DNA of 64,000 bases, from contig NC_134531.1 of assembly GCF_050624435.1 (NCBI RefSeq), positions 258,740,812 to 258,804,811 on the forward strand. Direction: 5' to 3'. How positions within the stretch are numbered: the stretch's first letter is position 1; each line of letters begins with the position of its first letter. Source of the DNA: Tenrec ecaudatus. Lineage: Eukaryota; Chordata; Mammalia; Afrosoricida; Tenrecidae. A program made the position numbers and the translations under genes. This document shows, piece by piece, positions 1 to 12,470 of the stretch. Below the pieces are notes generated by a model. It ran no database searches. It was not told where the DNA came from and was given only the letters and a program-made list of their open reading frames with translations.

Positions 1-1744
<1,744 letters not shown>

Positions 1745-2000
1745 ATTCTAGCAGACTTTTGAGATCATCTCAAGAACAGACTTGACATGCTGAACACTAA
1801 CGACAGAGACCTGATGGGTTGTGGGATGACATTGCTAACATCATACATGGAGAAAGCAAAGTTTCATTAAAATGCCAGAGAAAAAAGACATCAGTGGAAA
1901 TCAGAAGAGACTCTGAAAGTGCTCTTTATCACAGAGCAGCTAAAGCAAATGGAAGGAGCGAAGTAAAAGAGTTGAGCAGAATCAGCAGGGAACATATTAG
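1745..2000 (+). mobile_element. RTE (BovB-like) LINE fragment, internal ORF region
   Basis: The segment matches the inter-domain part of the afrotherian RTE ORF between endonuclease and reverse transcriptase. Hallmarks are GAAATCAGAAGAGACTCTGA, then GCAGCTAAAGCAAA and GAAGTAAAAGAG. It is the reverse complement of equivalent text in the minus-strand copies at 17.5 kb and 56.2 kb. Frames are broken. Confidence 0.65.
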
Positions 2001-2943
2001 CAATGGCTACCTTTGGTTCCACCTGCTGTTTTAAGTTTAGTCTGACTCGTGATGTCTGCACGTGTGCACGGTGCACTTGTACCATAAAGATTTCATTCTG
2101 TCATCTTCGGAAAGCAGATTGCCATATCTTAATTCAGAGATGCCTATGGGTAGGTTTAAACCAGTCTTTCCTTTAATAGTTCATTGCTTAACCATCTGCC
2201 ACACTCAGTAATTCCTGGCTCCATCGAGGCTGACTCAGAAACCCTGATGATAGCCAAGAAATAAATATTGTGTCAAATCCTCCAAGACATTCCGATGTAT
2301 ACTAAAGTTTAGGAACAATTGTTTTAATTTACTCTGCGTATTCCAACACAGAGGTAGAACGGAACATTATAATTAATGTTCGCTCTCTTCCATGTTTTTC
2401 GTTAAGAATTTGGAAGGGAAATTATTTATATTTATCTGTTCCTGTAGAACAAATTACACAAGACATAGTGACCTTTTATAACAATAATTTATTTCCTTAT
2501 TTCAATTTGAAAATGGCTCTGATGAATGATTCTGACGCAGTCTCTTATTAGGTTGCAGTGAAAACAATACTCGCCAGTTTCTTTCACGGAAAGCTTCACC
2601 AGAGTGGCTCATTTACATTGTGATTAAAAGGTGACATGGAGGCCATATCTGATGTCTTCTGTCTACATAAGCAAGAAGAAGAATCTCCCTGCCCGAAGCA
2701 CACTGACACAAAGCAGAGGTCAGACATGCCTCAATGTTCCACCTATCGTTACCTACTCTGCCATCAGCCATTTCTCTCTCCCACGGAACTCTCCTTTTGG
2801 GCGTGTGATTTTCATTTATTATTATTATTTGTCCCAGTCACACTAAAAGAGATGCAATTCTTCACAGATGTGATTCCCCTCACGACGCCTCAGTCCATGT
2901 GGCTGAGGTATTTGATTCATTTTTTCACCGAAGGAAAACTTAT
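2001..2943. other. unassigned sequence
   Basis: No recognised gene or repeat. The 159-residue ORF at 2636-3115 is low complexity in places, runs into an L1 3' end and has no domain; I treat it as chance. Confidence 0.3.
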
Positions 2944-3110
2944 TTTTCAAAAGTTTTATTGGCACTTCATTCATATATCATACAATAGTTCCAGCCATAC
3001 CAAGAAGAGTTGTACAATCTTTAGGCAAAAATATATGAACGAAACGTTCTCCAATTCAACAACTTCTACAGGTATATTCAGTGCCGTTGATGGTTATGGT
3101 CTTCGTGCTG
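2944..3110 (-). mobile_element. old L1 3' end fragment
   Basis: Begins with AAAGTTTTATTGGCA and a CATACAAT block, then AGAAGAGTTGTACAA. The same series recurs at 56.8 kb. This is the reverse complement of an older mammalian L1 3' terminus, well diverged. Confidence 0.5.
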
Positions 3111-4129
3111 CATAAGCATTGTTGTTAGCCCTCTCTAATTTGTTCATGAACTCAATGTCCCCTAAGAAAAAAATGATGGTAAACCCTAAGGATACAGTCA
3201 TTGCTATGATCAGTGGCTCCTCTTCTCAGTCAGCAGTTACCAGTAAGTCTCACTCTCTCTCTGACCCTGAACCTCTCAGCCACATGGTTCCTTGATATCA
3301 AACTTTGTGGGCCAGGAAACTCGTATGCCACTCGCGCTTACTGTCTCACAGTCCTGCTGGGTCTCTTAGTGTGGCTCCTTTGCACTGTCCTGCCCCATGG
3401 CCTCCATGCCAAGACTTCTGGTGCCTCTGGTGTCTCTTGATATTACCAAGAATTCTGTCTCCCTGCTTCTGAGGTGGGCCTCCTTTACTAAGAGGCATAG
3501 TTTGATGGATGTGTGGTTTTTGTCTTTCAGCAGCCCTTACTCCCAGAGAGACAACGGTGGTGAACTGATTCATACCTTCTGGTAGATGGAGACTCAGATT
3601 GTATCCCACCTCACTCCTACCTATTAGCATAACAGATAAGTCCCTCCAAAATGGGACGATAACTTCAGGCACAGAGGCTAGAATTTCTATCACATACAAA
3701 AGAGATTGTGGCTGGAAGGGCCATATTAACTGCCTGCATCTCACATGCTTACTGTCAGAAGGTCTCAGTTTCTAGGTAGATTTTGGCAGACACACATAGA
3801 CACATAACTACATAGACTTTTACACACAATCGATACAGTGTCCTTATGACATAGCTTTTAACAGAGATAATAATTCAAGAGAGAATAAAGAGCCAGTTTC
3901 AAGGCCCTTCATTGCCTAGCTTTGATAGTCACACATCATCACTCTTACCACATTCCTAAATTCTACCACATTCATAATCCATAGAATCTAAATTCAGTCT
4001 GGACTCAAGGGAAGGAGATTTAGGTTCTTCTAATTTAAGTCCACTAGTTACTCTTAATTAAATTTTAATTAAGAATAAAATATATACCACTCCATCATAT
4101 ACTCGTATCTTCTACCTGAAACATATATA
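3111..4129. other. unassigned sequence, CT-rich middle
   Basis: 3240-3600 is pyrimidine-rich and shares phrases (GTGGGCCAGGAA, GCCTCTGGTGTCT) with 12.0-12.1 kb, suggesting an unclassified medium-copy repeat. No coding gene is supported. Confidence 0.3.
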
Positions 4130-4639
4130 TCGTTACTGTGGTTAGGTGCCATTGAAACCGTTCTTATTCATGGCAACTTCATGTACAAACAAAATGAACG
4201 GCCGCCCGGTGCCGTTGTTACAGTTGTTAGGGTGGAGCCCTTTATGACAACTGTGGAAATCCATGTCCTTGAAGATTTTCATCTTTTTCACTTCCCCTCT
4301 ACTGGATGATGTCCTTTCCCAGAGACTAGTCTTTCCTGGTAACATGCCCAAAGTACTGGAGACGTGAAGTCTCATCTTCTTTGTTTTTAAGGAGAATTCT
4401 GGTTGTCCTTCTTCTAAGACAGTTCTGTTTATTCTCATGGCAGTTCATGGTACTTTCAATACCCTTTTCCAGCACCATCATTCAACTGCATCAATTCTTC
4501 TTCAGTCTTCCTTATTCAATGTCCAACTTCGACATTCATAGGAGGTGAGTCAACATATGATGTCTCAGTCAGACAAAACTTACTCCTCAAAACAGCAGCC
4601 CTGCTTTTCAACACTTTATCGAGGTCTTGTGCAGTAGGA

Positions 4640-4850
4640 GCTCGTGTGGTATAGGGCCTTCAGTGGGCTGTGAGCTGCATGGTCTGCAGTGGGGAACCAC
4701 CAGCATTTCCTTGGGAGAAAGACAGGACTTTCTACTTCTGTTAACAGTTACAGTCTCAGAAACTCACAGGGGCAGTTCTACCCTGTCCTATAGGGCCCCT
4801 GTGAGGTGGCAATGAACCAATGACAGTGTGTTTGTTTTATTGGTTTTGTC
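4640..4850 (+). mobile_element. AfroSINE inserted in RTE copy
   Basis: Plus-strand SINE order: A/B-box-like head, CTTTCTACTTCTGTTAACAG, AGTCTCAGAAACTCACAG, GGGGCAGTTCTACCCTGTCC, then a tail resembling an RTE 3' end and a T-rich end. RTE text resumes at about 4852. Confidence 0.78.
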
Positions 4851-5065
4851 CAGCAGATGTATCCAATGCAGTGTGTCATTTGATCTATTGACTACAGCTT
4901 CCACAAGCATTGATTGTGGATACAAGCAAGACAAAATCCTTAAGAACTTCAACACTTTTTTTCATTTATCGTGATGGGTTTAGTTGTTGAGGATGTTGGT
5001 CATCTTTACATTGAGTTGTAATCCACAGTGAAGGCTGTCTTCCTTGATCTCCATCAGCAAGTGCT

Positions 5066-5422
5066 TCAAGTACTCTGCACTTTCAGTAAATAAGGTTGTA
5101 ACATCTGCGTACTCAGCTTGCTAATTAGCCTTCCTCCAATCCTGGTGCCATGCTCTTCTTCATATAATCCAGCTTCTCTCACAAGTTTCTCAGCATCCAG
5201 ATTGAATAAGCATCCAGAGAGGACACGACATTGACACATATATTTCTTGATTTTAAAGCATGCAGTATTCTCTTGCTTTGTTTGCACATCTTCCTCTTGA
5301 TCCATGTACAGGTTCTGTGTGAGCACAATGACGTGTTCTGGGATTCTCATTATTCTCAAGGCTATCCATACGTTGTTAGGATTCACAGAGTCGAATTCCT
5401 TTGCATAACCAAATAAATACAA
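5066..5422 (-). pseudogene. RTE reverse transcriptase fragment
   Basis: A 118-residue open stretch with the FGYAKEFDSVN block, equivalent to RT motif A (usually F-D-Y-x-K-A-F-D), then VWIALRIMRIPEHVI, the thumb-side CRVLSGCLFNL equivalent of the QG.LSP.LFN motif, and EEEHGTRIGGR. The YADD box lies beyond the break. Known role of the intact family: target-primed reverse transcription in LINE retrotransposition. Several key positions are substituted (CRVLSGC in place of RQGCILSP), so this is dead. Confidence 0.75.
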
Positions 5423-5956
5423 ATAAGCACCTCTCTGGTATCTTCTGCTTTGTGCTAAGATCCATTTGACACAGCAGTGATATCCCTTGTTCCTTAGCCT
5501 CTTCTGGATCAGGCCTGCGCTTCTGGCAGCTCCCTATCCATGGATGGCTGGAGCTGTTGTTGAATGAGCTCCAGCAAAAAAAAATTACTTGCACGTGGTT
5601 CCAATGATGTGGCTCTATAATTATATGCATTCTGTTAAGTCACCTTTCTTTGGAATGGTTACAAAAAAATGGATCTCTTTCAGGCAGTTGGCTTGGGTCA
5701 GGCACTACTTAGTCCTCAAAGTAACATCCTTGCTTTTCAACACTCATATGTAAGGAGACAAGGTCCCAAATTAAACTATAAAAATATTAAAGAAAGTTGA
5801 AATTTAAAAACACATTATGCAAATAATTTGGGTTATAGATTGCATAAACAATGGAACATTGATCTTTTAGCAAAATACCAGTCTATTTCTTTAAAAAACA
5901 AATTTTTATCTTAGTGTGGAGTTAGTGTTTTTGTGAAAAATACAAACAAAATAACG

Positions 5957-6545
5957 TGTTAGGGTTAGCTAAAGAAACAAAACCAAGACACTTATGACTA
6001 TATAGATATAGATAGATACACAATAAGAAATAAACAGCTAATTAGTCTATAGAGCAGTACAAGTGGTTCAGTGCAATTCACTTCCATGAGACAGCTACTA
6101 CACTGGCAGTTCTTCAAGTCATGAGGGTCTCCAGGTGCAAGTCAAGGAAGCAGACAGCTGAATCCTCTCTGGGGCAGGCTATCCAGCCACAGGCAGCAAA
6201 CAGCAAGGCAAGCCACCAACAGTGAGCCAGATGACAGGGTCTCACAGTCCCCAGCTCAAGTGATGTATATACATCACTAGCATGGCGGAGCAGGTCTTGA
6301 AGGAATCTCAAACTACAGTGACACAACCTACAGGTTGAGTGTCCCACAGGTAGTGTAGCTCACAAGTTGAGGCAGAGAACCTGCTAAGGCAGCCACACAC
6401 TGGTTTGATCATCAAAGAGCAAGAGACAGGAAAGGCAAGGCTCACTGAACCATTTATTTCTACACCCTTCAATTAAACTGCCTTTCAATTAATCCCACAT
6501 GTGTTGATTGTCCAGGTTGGCATAATAAACCTACCTATTGCAACA
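5957..6545 (-). mobile_element. solo ERVL-like LTR
   Basis: The reverse complement begins TGTTGCAATAGGTAGGTTTATT and ends near TAGCTAACCCTAACA. It aligns along its whole length with the LTR at 58572-59656, sharing GCCTTGCCTTT, GCCTCAACTTGTGAG, CACTACCTGTGGGACAC, TTCAAGACCTGCT and GAGCTGGGGACTGT. It carries a short GATATAGATAG tract (about 5999-6022) at the position where the other copy has a large hexamer array. No internal region is attached. Confidence 0.75.
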
Positions 6546-7462
6546 AGTTAATATTTTTAAGTGCTGTTATTTGATAAAGCATCTTTTGACATTGTCTTTG
6601 TATTTGAGTTCATGTACTTCAGAAAGGCAAAGGTCTTTATTTTGCTAAGGGCTTAATCTTGCACAAAATCATTCAGTACAATAGTGTTTAAAGGCATTAA
6701 ATCTGAATTACTCTAGAATTGTCTTTTTCCACAACTCAATAATCAACAATTATTTCTTTCCCTACATGTCTGTTTCTTTGTATTCTTCTTAAAACATAGC
6801 AGTTTAAAAAGATAAAATTTGTTGTTATTCATTAATTAATAAAGCATTGGTATTCTTCAAATTTGTAGAACTATTGGAGGCCTTTTAAATTGAAGATAAT
6901 TCATGTTGAGATATGATAAATGAATATTTTAAAATATAACTACAACCTGACATATTAAGATGAAAAAAATCAGTCTCCATGGATAAAGGAATTCCATATT
7001 TATCTGACTATGTCTGCCAATTTTATTTAGGCCAAGCTTTTTATATTTTAAGTGATGTTTTAATTGTTTACCTATACATAAGAATCACAGTTATATTAAG
7101 TAATACAGGAACAGGATTATAGCAGTATTTAAGACCACTTATGCTAATGCAGCTAATCAACTTCTTGGGTACAAATTGGAAAGTGACAAAGGGGCAAAAG
7201 GAGTTAATAGGGAAATTTATTTCAGAGTCCTGTTGAAACAAAACATCTTAAACCTGGTTTGTTCTATCCCTCCTGCTTATTTCTCCAACTACAGCTATAA
7301 AGTTTGGCACAATGCAATGGAGAACCAAAGTAAAATTCTGAAATGTGGTAAGAAAAAGCCGGAGTCCTGGTGTGAGCCCGGGGCTTTTTGTTCCTTGCAG
7401 CCAAAGACAGTCATTCAGTTGCCAGTCTTCAGCCTGGAGACAATGTCATGGTGGTGAAATTA
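6546..7462. other. unassigned AT-rich, repeat-poor sequence
   Basis: No gene recognised. A 93-residue ORF at 7176-7457 holds splice-like signals (GTGGTAAGAAAAAG and TTCCTTGCAG) only about 60 bp apart, too close for an intron. Could be unique intergenic DNA. Confidence 0.3.
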
Positions 7463-7547
7463 TATGAGGAGGCTTCAGAAAGTGTGTGGAAAATGTCCCT
7501 TATCTTTTAGTTCCAGTTTTTCAGGACTATTTTGAAGTTCTCTTGTA
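7463..7547. mobile_element. mariner-type MITE, 85 bp
   Basis: A short palindromic element bounded by TA. The left half reads TATGAGGAGGCTTCAGAAAG and GTGTGTGGAAAA; the right half reads TTTTTCAGGACT and TTTGAAGTTCTCTTGTA, the inverted counterpart. Size and TA target resemble the MADE1 class of mariner-derived MITEs. A related copy is at about 27625-27702. Confidence 0.65.
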
Positions 7548-7745
7548 CTATAAAACCAAGCCACTGCCGTTGAGTGGATTCTGACTCACAGTGACTGTAC
7601 AGGGAAGAGTAAACTGGCCCCTTGGGGCCTTCTGCGAGTGTAACTCTTTACGGGAGTAGAAAACTTATCTTTCTCCCTTGGAGCAGTTGCTGCATTTGAA
7701 CCGCTGATCTCGCAGTTAGCAGCCTGCCTCATAATCCACTCCTTC
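7548..7745 (-). mobile_element. AfroSINE
   Basis: Reverse complement of the canonical order: CCACTGCCGTTGAGTGGATT, GACTCACAGTGAC, a 'CCCCTTGGGGCC' block, TAACTCTTTACGGGAGTAG, TCTTTCTCCC, GTTGC and TTTGAACCGCTGA (B box), TTAGCAGCCTGCC. Nearly full length. Confidence 0.88.
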
Positions 7746-7844
7746 ACTGGCAGTTCTTCAGGCACTATAGTTTTCAAAATAGTTTCATTAGAGAAAATTT
7801 CAAGGTGTTTACAGGTTGTGGTGTCAACCACAAAGTGAACACTT

Positions 7845-7998
7845 TGAAAACCACAGACACACCATGGGAGAAAAATGCGACTTTTTATGCCTGTAAACCA
7901 TTTGCATCCCGGATGTCCACAGGGCCAGTTCTACCCTGTCCTTTAGAATAGCCCTGAGTCGGAGTTGATTCATGACAATGAGTTTGGCCATGGTTTTG
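7845..7998 (+). mobile_element. AfroSINE 3' part
   Basis: Contains CACCATGGGAGAAAAATG, CAGGGCCAGTTCTACCCTGT, GAGTCGGAGTTGATTCATGA and a TTTGG tail. The head is missing or too diverged to see. Confidence 0.65.
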
Positions 7999-8554
7999 GT
8001 AAATGTATACAGCTCTTTTTGTACCATCTCCATAACTTCATAATAACCAACAATCATTGCAATAAAAATTCAATAAAAATATACACCTTTGCTGAGTTTT
8101 AAATAGCCATTGGTTGCAGACATACCATTTTATCTTTCTTTTTTTTTGGGGGGGGGTTATCCAAGTTTTTCAATCTTTCTCATTCAACTGACCACCACAT
8201 TTGCTCCTGTATTGTGATTGTTGTCTATTTTTAGGGTTTTACACCTGTTCTCTGACATGGTAGATTGTGGAGAGTACACACTTCAGGTTTCCTTGCCCAG
8301 CAGTGGGTACACTTGCAATGTTCGCTTGTGGCAAAAATAATTAATAGACATGAAAAACCAAACCAAACAGCAAAAAAATGTGTTTTCAGAGACTACATAA
8401 TGGAACAGGAACCAATGATCTGATCAAGAACATAGAGTAAGAATTTAGTAGTCCTACAATACTCAAGACAGTCTACAAGTCTTGCAACCAGGCAATGGGT
8501 TCACATTCTAGAACTTTTGCTGTCTACACCTTTTTTAAAAAAAAAAGCAAATTA
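7999..8554. other. unassigned sequence with poly-T/poly-G run
   Basis: A run of T followed by a run of G lies at about 8138-8157. No gene or further repeat recognised. Confidence 0.3.
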
Positions 8555-8705
8555 TTCACCTTTTTAATGACTCCATTTCTTCATGTGTAAAATGGAGAAA
8601 TGATAGTAGGCATTTCGTATGATTACTGTGAGGACTGCATGCGTTTACATATATACACTACTCAGGACACTGCCTGGAGTGTTTTAGGTCCTATGGAAGT
8701 GTTTT
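8555..8705 (+). mobile_element. MIR SINE fragment
   Basis: Characteristic core and tail: CATTTCTTCATGTGTAAAAT, GGAGAAATGATAGTA, GATTACTGTGAGGACT, then GGACACTGCCTGGAGTG. MIR predates placental radiation, so this fragment is old and in an undisturbed stretch. Confidence 0.7.
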
Positions 8706-10160
8706 CTATTATTTTTTTCAGAATCCACATCTTTTCAATCTTCTACTTTTCCTTTGCAAAACACAATGCACAATTTAAGCTTGCTACTTCATAGTAATTC
8801 AAGCATCCGTGACCATTTGTGTAAGAGATTGCTGATATACCTAGGAACCAGTTACACTTACCTGGTCCTCTATCCCTCTAAATAGTCATTTATTAGGAAA
8901 TTACAAAATGCTGTGACATTTTGTAGCTAACACGGCAGCTTTTATAAGGTACAGATAAGTTACACAGGTGTCCCCGAAGTTGAGCTAAGAGAAAATGTAG
9001 ACCTGTCTCTCTATTGTAAATTAATGTTTGAATGAGCTACCAAATGCATTTTTGTCCTTTCTTTCCTATTTCCTAGGTCTGGATTCCGTGCTTACTGAGC
9101 CCATCTGGGAAGGCGCACCAAGCAGATGGCCATTGTGAACTGCCGGCGGCCCCGCGGCAGTGAGAGCTAGTCCCAGAAAAGAAAGCACTTTGGGACACAA
9201 TGAATACAAGCCTAATTTATATTTTAGGGTTTTAGAAAGAGATTAAGGCCAACAGTGGCAGGGCTTTACACTGCAGTGGGGAAGTTTCTTTGTCTTTATG
9301 CCGGGGAAGCTGAATTATAAATTAGGGGAGATTGAAAAGTGTGAAAAGATGCCATAAAAAGGAGGCAAGGCTGAATAGCTGTATGGCTGTGCAGATTACC
9401 AACAGAATGTAAAAGGATTGTGGCTAAAGAGCCTCATCAAAGCAATATCCTCTGCCATCGATTTATGTCACAGGGATTATGACTTTGGGAGGCAAATGAC
9501 CAGCAGGGGATGATAGAACAGCACGGCATCTTTTAAAAGTTGTTTTTATGCCAAAGCACTTGAACAAAGGATAACAAGGGATTAGAAGCAGAAAATATAT
9601 GGTGACTAGGTTCCATTGATACTGGTGTCAAGGTTGAAGGGACACAGTTCGTGAACTTGGGCCGCATTCGTGCACTTCTCATGAGACATCCGCAGACCTC
9701 ATGTGTCTCTCGAGTCCTGGTCAAAGCCAGGATGATAAAAATTAGTTCTGGTCTGAAAAAACCAGTAAATCAGATACAGATTCTCGGTTGACATTTCAGC
9801 CTTGGATCTTAATCTCTTCCTCGTCTTTTCTTTGCTAGCTGGCATGAATTAGAGTTAGTTATTTCACTGTGATCTCCGTTTTCCCGTGGGAGACATCCCC
9901 CAAACCTTGATTGAGGACTTGAACCAAAGCACAATCACCATGAGTTGAAAAGAAACGTACAATTCATGGTTGTCATATTTTTCCACGCGTGCTGAGCTCT
10001 ACTTATTATGGAATGACATGTCATTTTCTGACTGACTTCTTCATGACTATTCAGTGTCCATTCAATAATTCTACAATGAAGTGCTCAGGTGATGTGCAAA
10101 TACAAACGGATGCAAAGGCCAGCACTTTCAGTATCTTCAGGGTCTCGGTAGCTAGTTGAT
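8706..10160. other. repeat-poor block, possible conserved noncoding DNA
   Basis: No interspersed repeat or ORF stands out. 9070-9560 is CpG-retaining in part (GAACTGCCGGCGGCCCCGCG near 9139) and then has A/T-core motif-dense text (ATAAATTAGGG, CATCAAAGC, CATCGATTTATG). This texture is typical of mammalian noncoding regulatory sequence, but only alignment can show conservation. Confidence 0.35.
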
Positions 10161-10164
10161 TGGA

Positions 10165-10290
10165 TAAAAACATCAAAACCAAGCGCTATTCTGTTAGATT
10201 GATTCTGCCTCATAGAGGGCCAGGTGCTATCGGGTGGACTGCAGGCTGTCCAGTTTTTTTGCCTAGAGTTTTTATGGCAGCAGAGCGTCA
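10165..10290 (-). mobile_element. AfroSINE fragment
   Basis: Starts AAAACCAAGCGCTATTCTG, then TAGATTGATTCTGCCTCATA, in minus-strand order. Diverged beyond about 10260. Confidence 0.6.
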
Positions 10291-10526
10291 GGGTTTTCAA
10301 ATGACTCACCTTTCGGGTAATGGGAAAGCACAAACTGTTTGTGCCACCCAGAGACCTAGTAGGTTGGATATAAATATTACAGCTTCTAATGTTGTTGTTC
10401 TTAGCTGCCATTCAATTAACCCTGTTTGTAGCAAGCCCAGGCACTGCAGACGTGCTGTGCCACTTTTAGGACTGTTGGTATGCTCACGTCCCTTTTGGGG
10501 ACCACTGTGCACTTCATATGACTTGT

Positions 10527-10745
10527 GAGGGGCTCCCTCACTGGGCGGTGTAGTGGGCTATCTACTAACCAAAAGGTCAGCTGTTGGAAACCACTAGTTA
10601 CTCTGTGGGAGAAAGAAGGGGCTTTCTACTCCCGTAAAGAGTGACAGACTCAGAAACCTACCTGGGCAGTTTTACCCTGTCCTGCAGGGTCGCCATGAGT
10701 TGGCATTGACTCAATGGTAGAAAGTGTGAGGTTTTTGTTTTTATT
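10527..10745 (+). mobile_element. AfroSINE, near full length
   Basis: Head GGGCTCCCTCACTGGGCGGT and GTGGGCTAT, then AAAAGGTCAGCTGTTGGAAA, CTTTCTACTCCCGTAAAGAG, GGGCAGTTTTACCCTGTCC, GGGTCGCCATGAGTTGGCAT, GACTCAATGG and a T-rich tail. One of the better preserved copies here. Confidence 0.9.
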
Positions 10746-11194
10746 TTCTTATTTATTCTGCTGCGATCCACAGAATTTTCATTGAACAAAAATTAAGTAG
10801 ATAACCAGACCTTTTCCCCTCTTTGGTCTCTACTCAAACCTGTCCACCATGGATGCCGCTGCTGGCATCTGCAGTACTGATGGCATGGCTTCCAGTATCA
10901 CAACAATATACCAGTTAGCAAAGTGGAGCAAGCTGACAGATGAGTTGTCGAAACGATTATCATACCAGCTATAATATTCAACCATAAAAATAGACCCGGG
11001 ATATTAGGCTTCTGCAAAGGAAATTGGCCGAGTCAAGCTGGCGAGGTTGCATAGATTTCTTGTTGCCTTTGTTCACGATGAGTTAGGTAGTCAAGAGAAA
11101 GAAAAATGAGAAGGAAGAAGGGGCAGTTCATGAGCAAAGAGACAGTGATAAGAAACAGTTTGGTTCATGTAAGAGACTATATGCATTTTCTTAA
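10746..11194. other. unassigned sequence
   Basis: No recognised gene or repeat; ends in an A/T-rich stretch at the L1 tail. Confidence 0.3.
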
Positions 11195-11360
11195 TTAAAA
11201 GGTCATTTTATTAGGGGCTCTTAAAGCATTTATAACAATCCATACATCAATTGTATCAAGCATATTCGCACATATGCTGCCATCATTATTTTGTAAATAT
11301 TTACTTTCTATTGGATCCCTTGGTATTTCCACCTACCCCCAAACCCCCTCCCTCCCAAAG
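11195..11360 (-). mobile_element. L1 3' end (afrotherian 3'UTR family), short copy
   Basis: Plus-strand reading starts TCATTTTATTAGGGGCTC and follows the series seen in all copies: CATACATCAATTGTATCAAG, GCCATCATTATTTTG, CTTTCTATTGGATCC. Heavily 5' truncated; beyond about 11360 the match ends. Confidence 0.8.
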
Positions 11361-11534
11361 ACTGCGTGCATTTTGTTGCTGGCCAGTGAAGAAATGGCAT
11401 GCGGTCACCTCTGACTTTCTCCGGAGAAGAACGTAGCTCTATAATAGTCAGACTGATCCCCACAAAATATTCAGACATGCCTCCATCCTCAAATGTCTTT
11501 CCTCTGTTTTGACACCCGCCCCTAGCCCACACTG

Positions 11535-11710
11535 CTAGGATTCTTGCTGGTGTAGTATAGTGTAGTCCTGCAGACTGTGATGTGTATGGTTAGCAGTTTG
11601 AAACCTCCAGTAGCTCTCATGGAGAAAGACTGGGCTTTCTATTCCCATGACCCAGCGCTCACTATGAGCCAACTTTGACTTGATGACTGTGAGTTTAGCC
11701 CCCACAGTGT
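11535..11710 (+). mobile_element. AfroSINE
   Basis: CTTGCTGGTGTAGTATAGTG head, GGTTAGCAGTTTGAAACC (B box), CATGGAGAAAGACTGGGCTT, TCTATTCCCATGA, then a shortened tail ending TTGACTTGATGACTGTGAG. An internal stretch is deleted. Confidence 0.78.
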
Positions 11711-12289
11711 ATTCTACTGCTTTGCAGAGTTCATAACCCATTGCCAGGATCACACTGAAGTCACAAACCATACCCACAATTATAGGGGTTTAACAGTGAA
11801 GCTAATAGATTCGAAGTTATAATCAGAAATTTTAAGGATACATTTCTTTCCTCATCAGTCTCTATTCTCAGCCAGTTTGCAATTATATCGCTCTTTGGTC
11901 CTTGTCTCTCAGCCACCCGGCCCCTTGACCTGCTTGAGAAAATGTGACTAATATCCTTTAGGGCCTCTATAAACCAGCCTCCTGCCTGAAGGACCCAGCT
12001 TTACTCATTCTGTGGGCCAGGAAGCCTACTGCTCTTTTTCATGATTTCAGTGCTGTGGCCTCTGGTGTCTGCTGGACCACCATTTCACCACACAGGGATC
12101 TCAACTTTGCTTCACTCATAGCTTTGTCTTTTGGCTGGTCTTTGCATACTCTGCCCCTGCTTCCAAAATGACTCACTTTTGCACCCAGAGTAATAGTAAA
12201 ACTGATGAACTCTCTCTATTTTAATTCCACACACCCTATTTGCATCATCCTTCTTAATCATTTGGTGGAAGTTACAAAGACTATAGCTA
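11711..12289. other. unassigned, CT-rich sequence
   Basis: 11890-12190 is pyrimidine-rich with GTCTCTCAGCCACCC, TGTGGGCCAGGAAG and GCCTCTGGTGTCTGC, phrases shared with 3.27-3.43 kb. Probably an unclassified repeat. Confidence 0.3.
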
Positions 12290-12470
12290 GAAGACTATAC
12301 TCATTGCCATCCAATCAATGCCAACTCATAATGGCCCTAAAGAACAGAGTAGAACTTCCCAGTAGGGCAGTTATATATGTTTATGGTAATGGAAAGCCTT
12401 GTCCTTCTCCCAAGGACAGGGAGGCTGATGACTTTGAATTGTCGACTTTGCAGACTGCAGCCAAACAAGT
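12290..12470 (-). mobile_element. AfroSINE
   Basis: CTCATTGCCATCCAATCAAT, GCCAACTCATAATGGCCC, AACAGAGTAGAACTTCCC, CTTCTCCCAAGGACAGGGAG, TTTGAATTGTCGACTTTGCA in minus-strand order. Confidence 0.8.

Larger units (their letters stand above)
4130..5745 (-). mobile_element. RTE (BovB-like) LINE copy with inserted AfroSINE
   Basis: Read on the minus strand, the 3' end (GGTGCCATTGAAACC on plus) is at 4145, then 3'UTR, then reverse transcriptase text up to about 5690. The element is interrupted at 4640-4850 by an AfroSINE. Its far end (5690-5745) repeats a phrase, TTAGTCCTCAAAGTAACATC, whose usual place is near the 3' side, so the copy is rearranged there. Frames are broken and it is not active. Confidence 0.85.

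Noticed and set aside
2636..3115. 159-residue ORF
   Set aside because: Runs into an old L1 3' end, no domain, no codon bias or splice context.
7176..7457. Two-exon gene suggested by donor- and acceptor-like strings
   Set aside because: The implied intron is about 60 bp and the frames have no domain.
7548..7745. Functional tRNA gene from the B-box-like motif
   Set aside because: It is part of an AfroSINE; no complete cloverleaf can be drawn.
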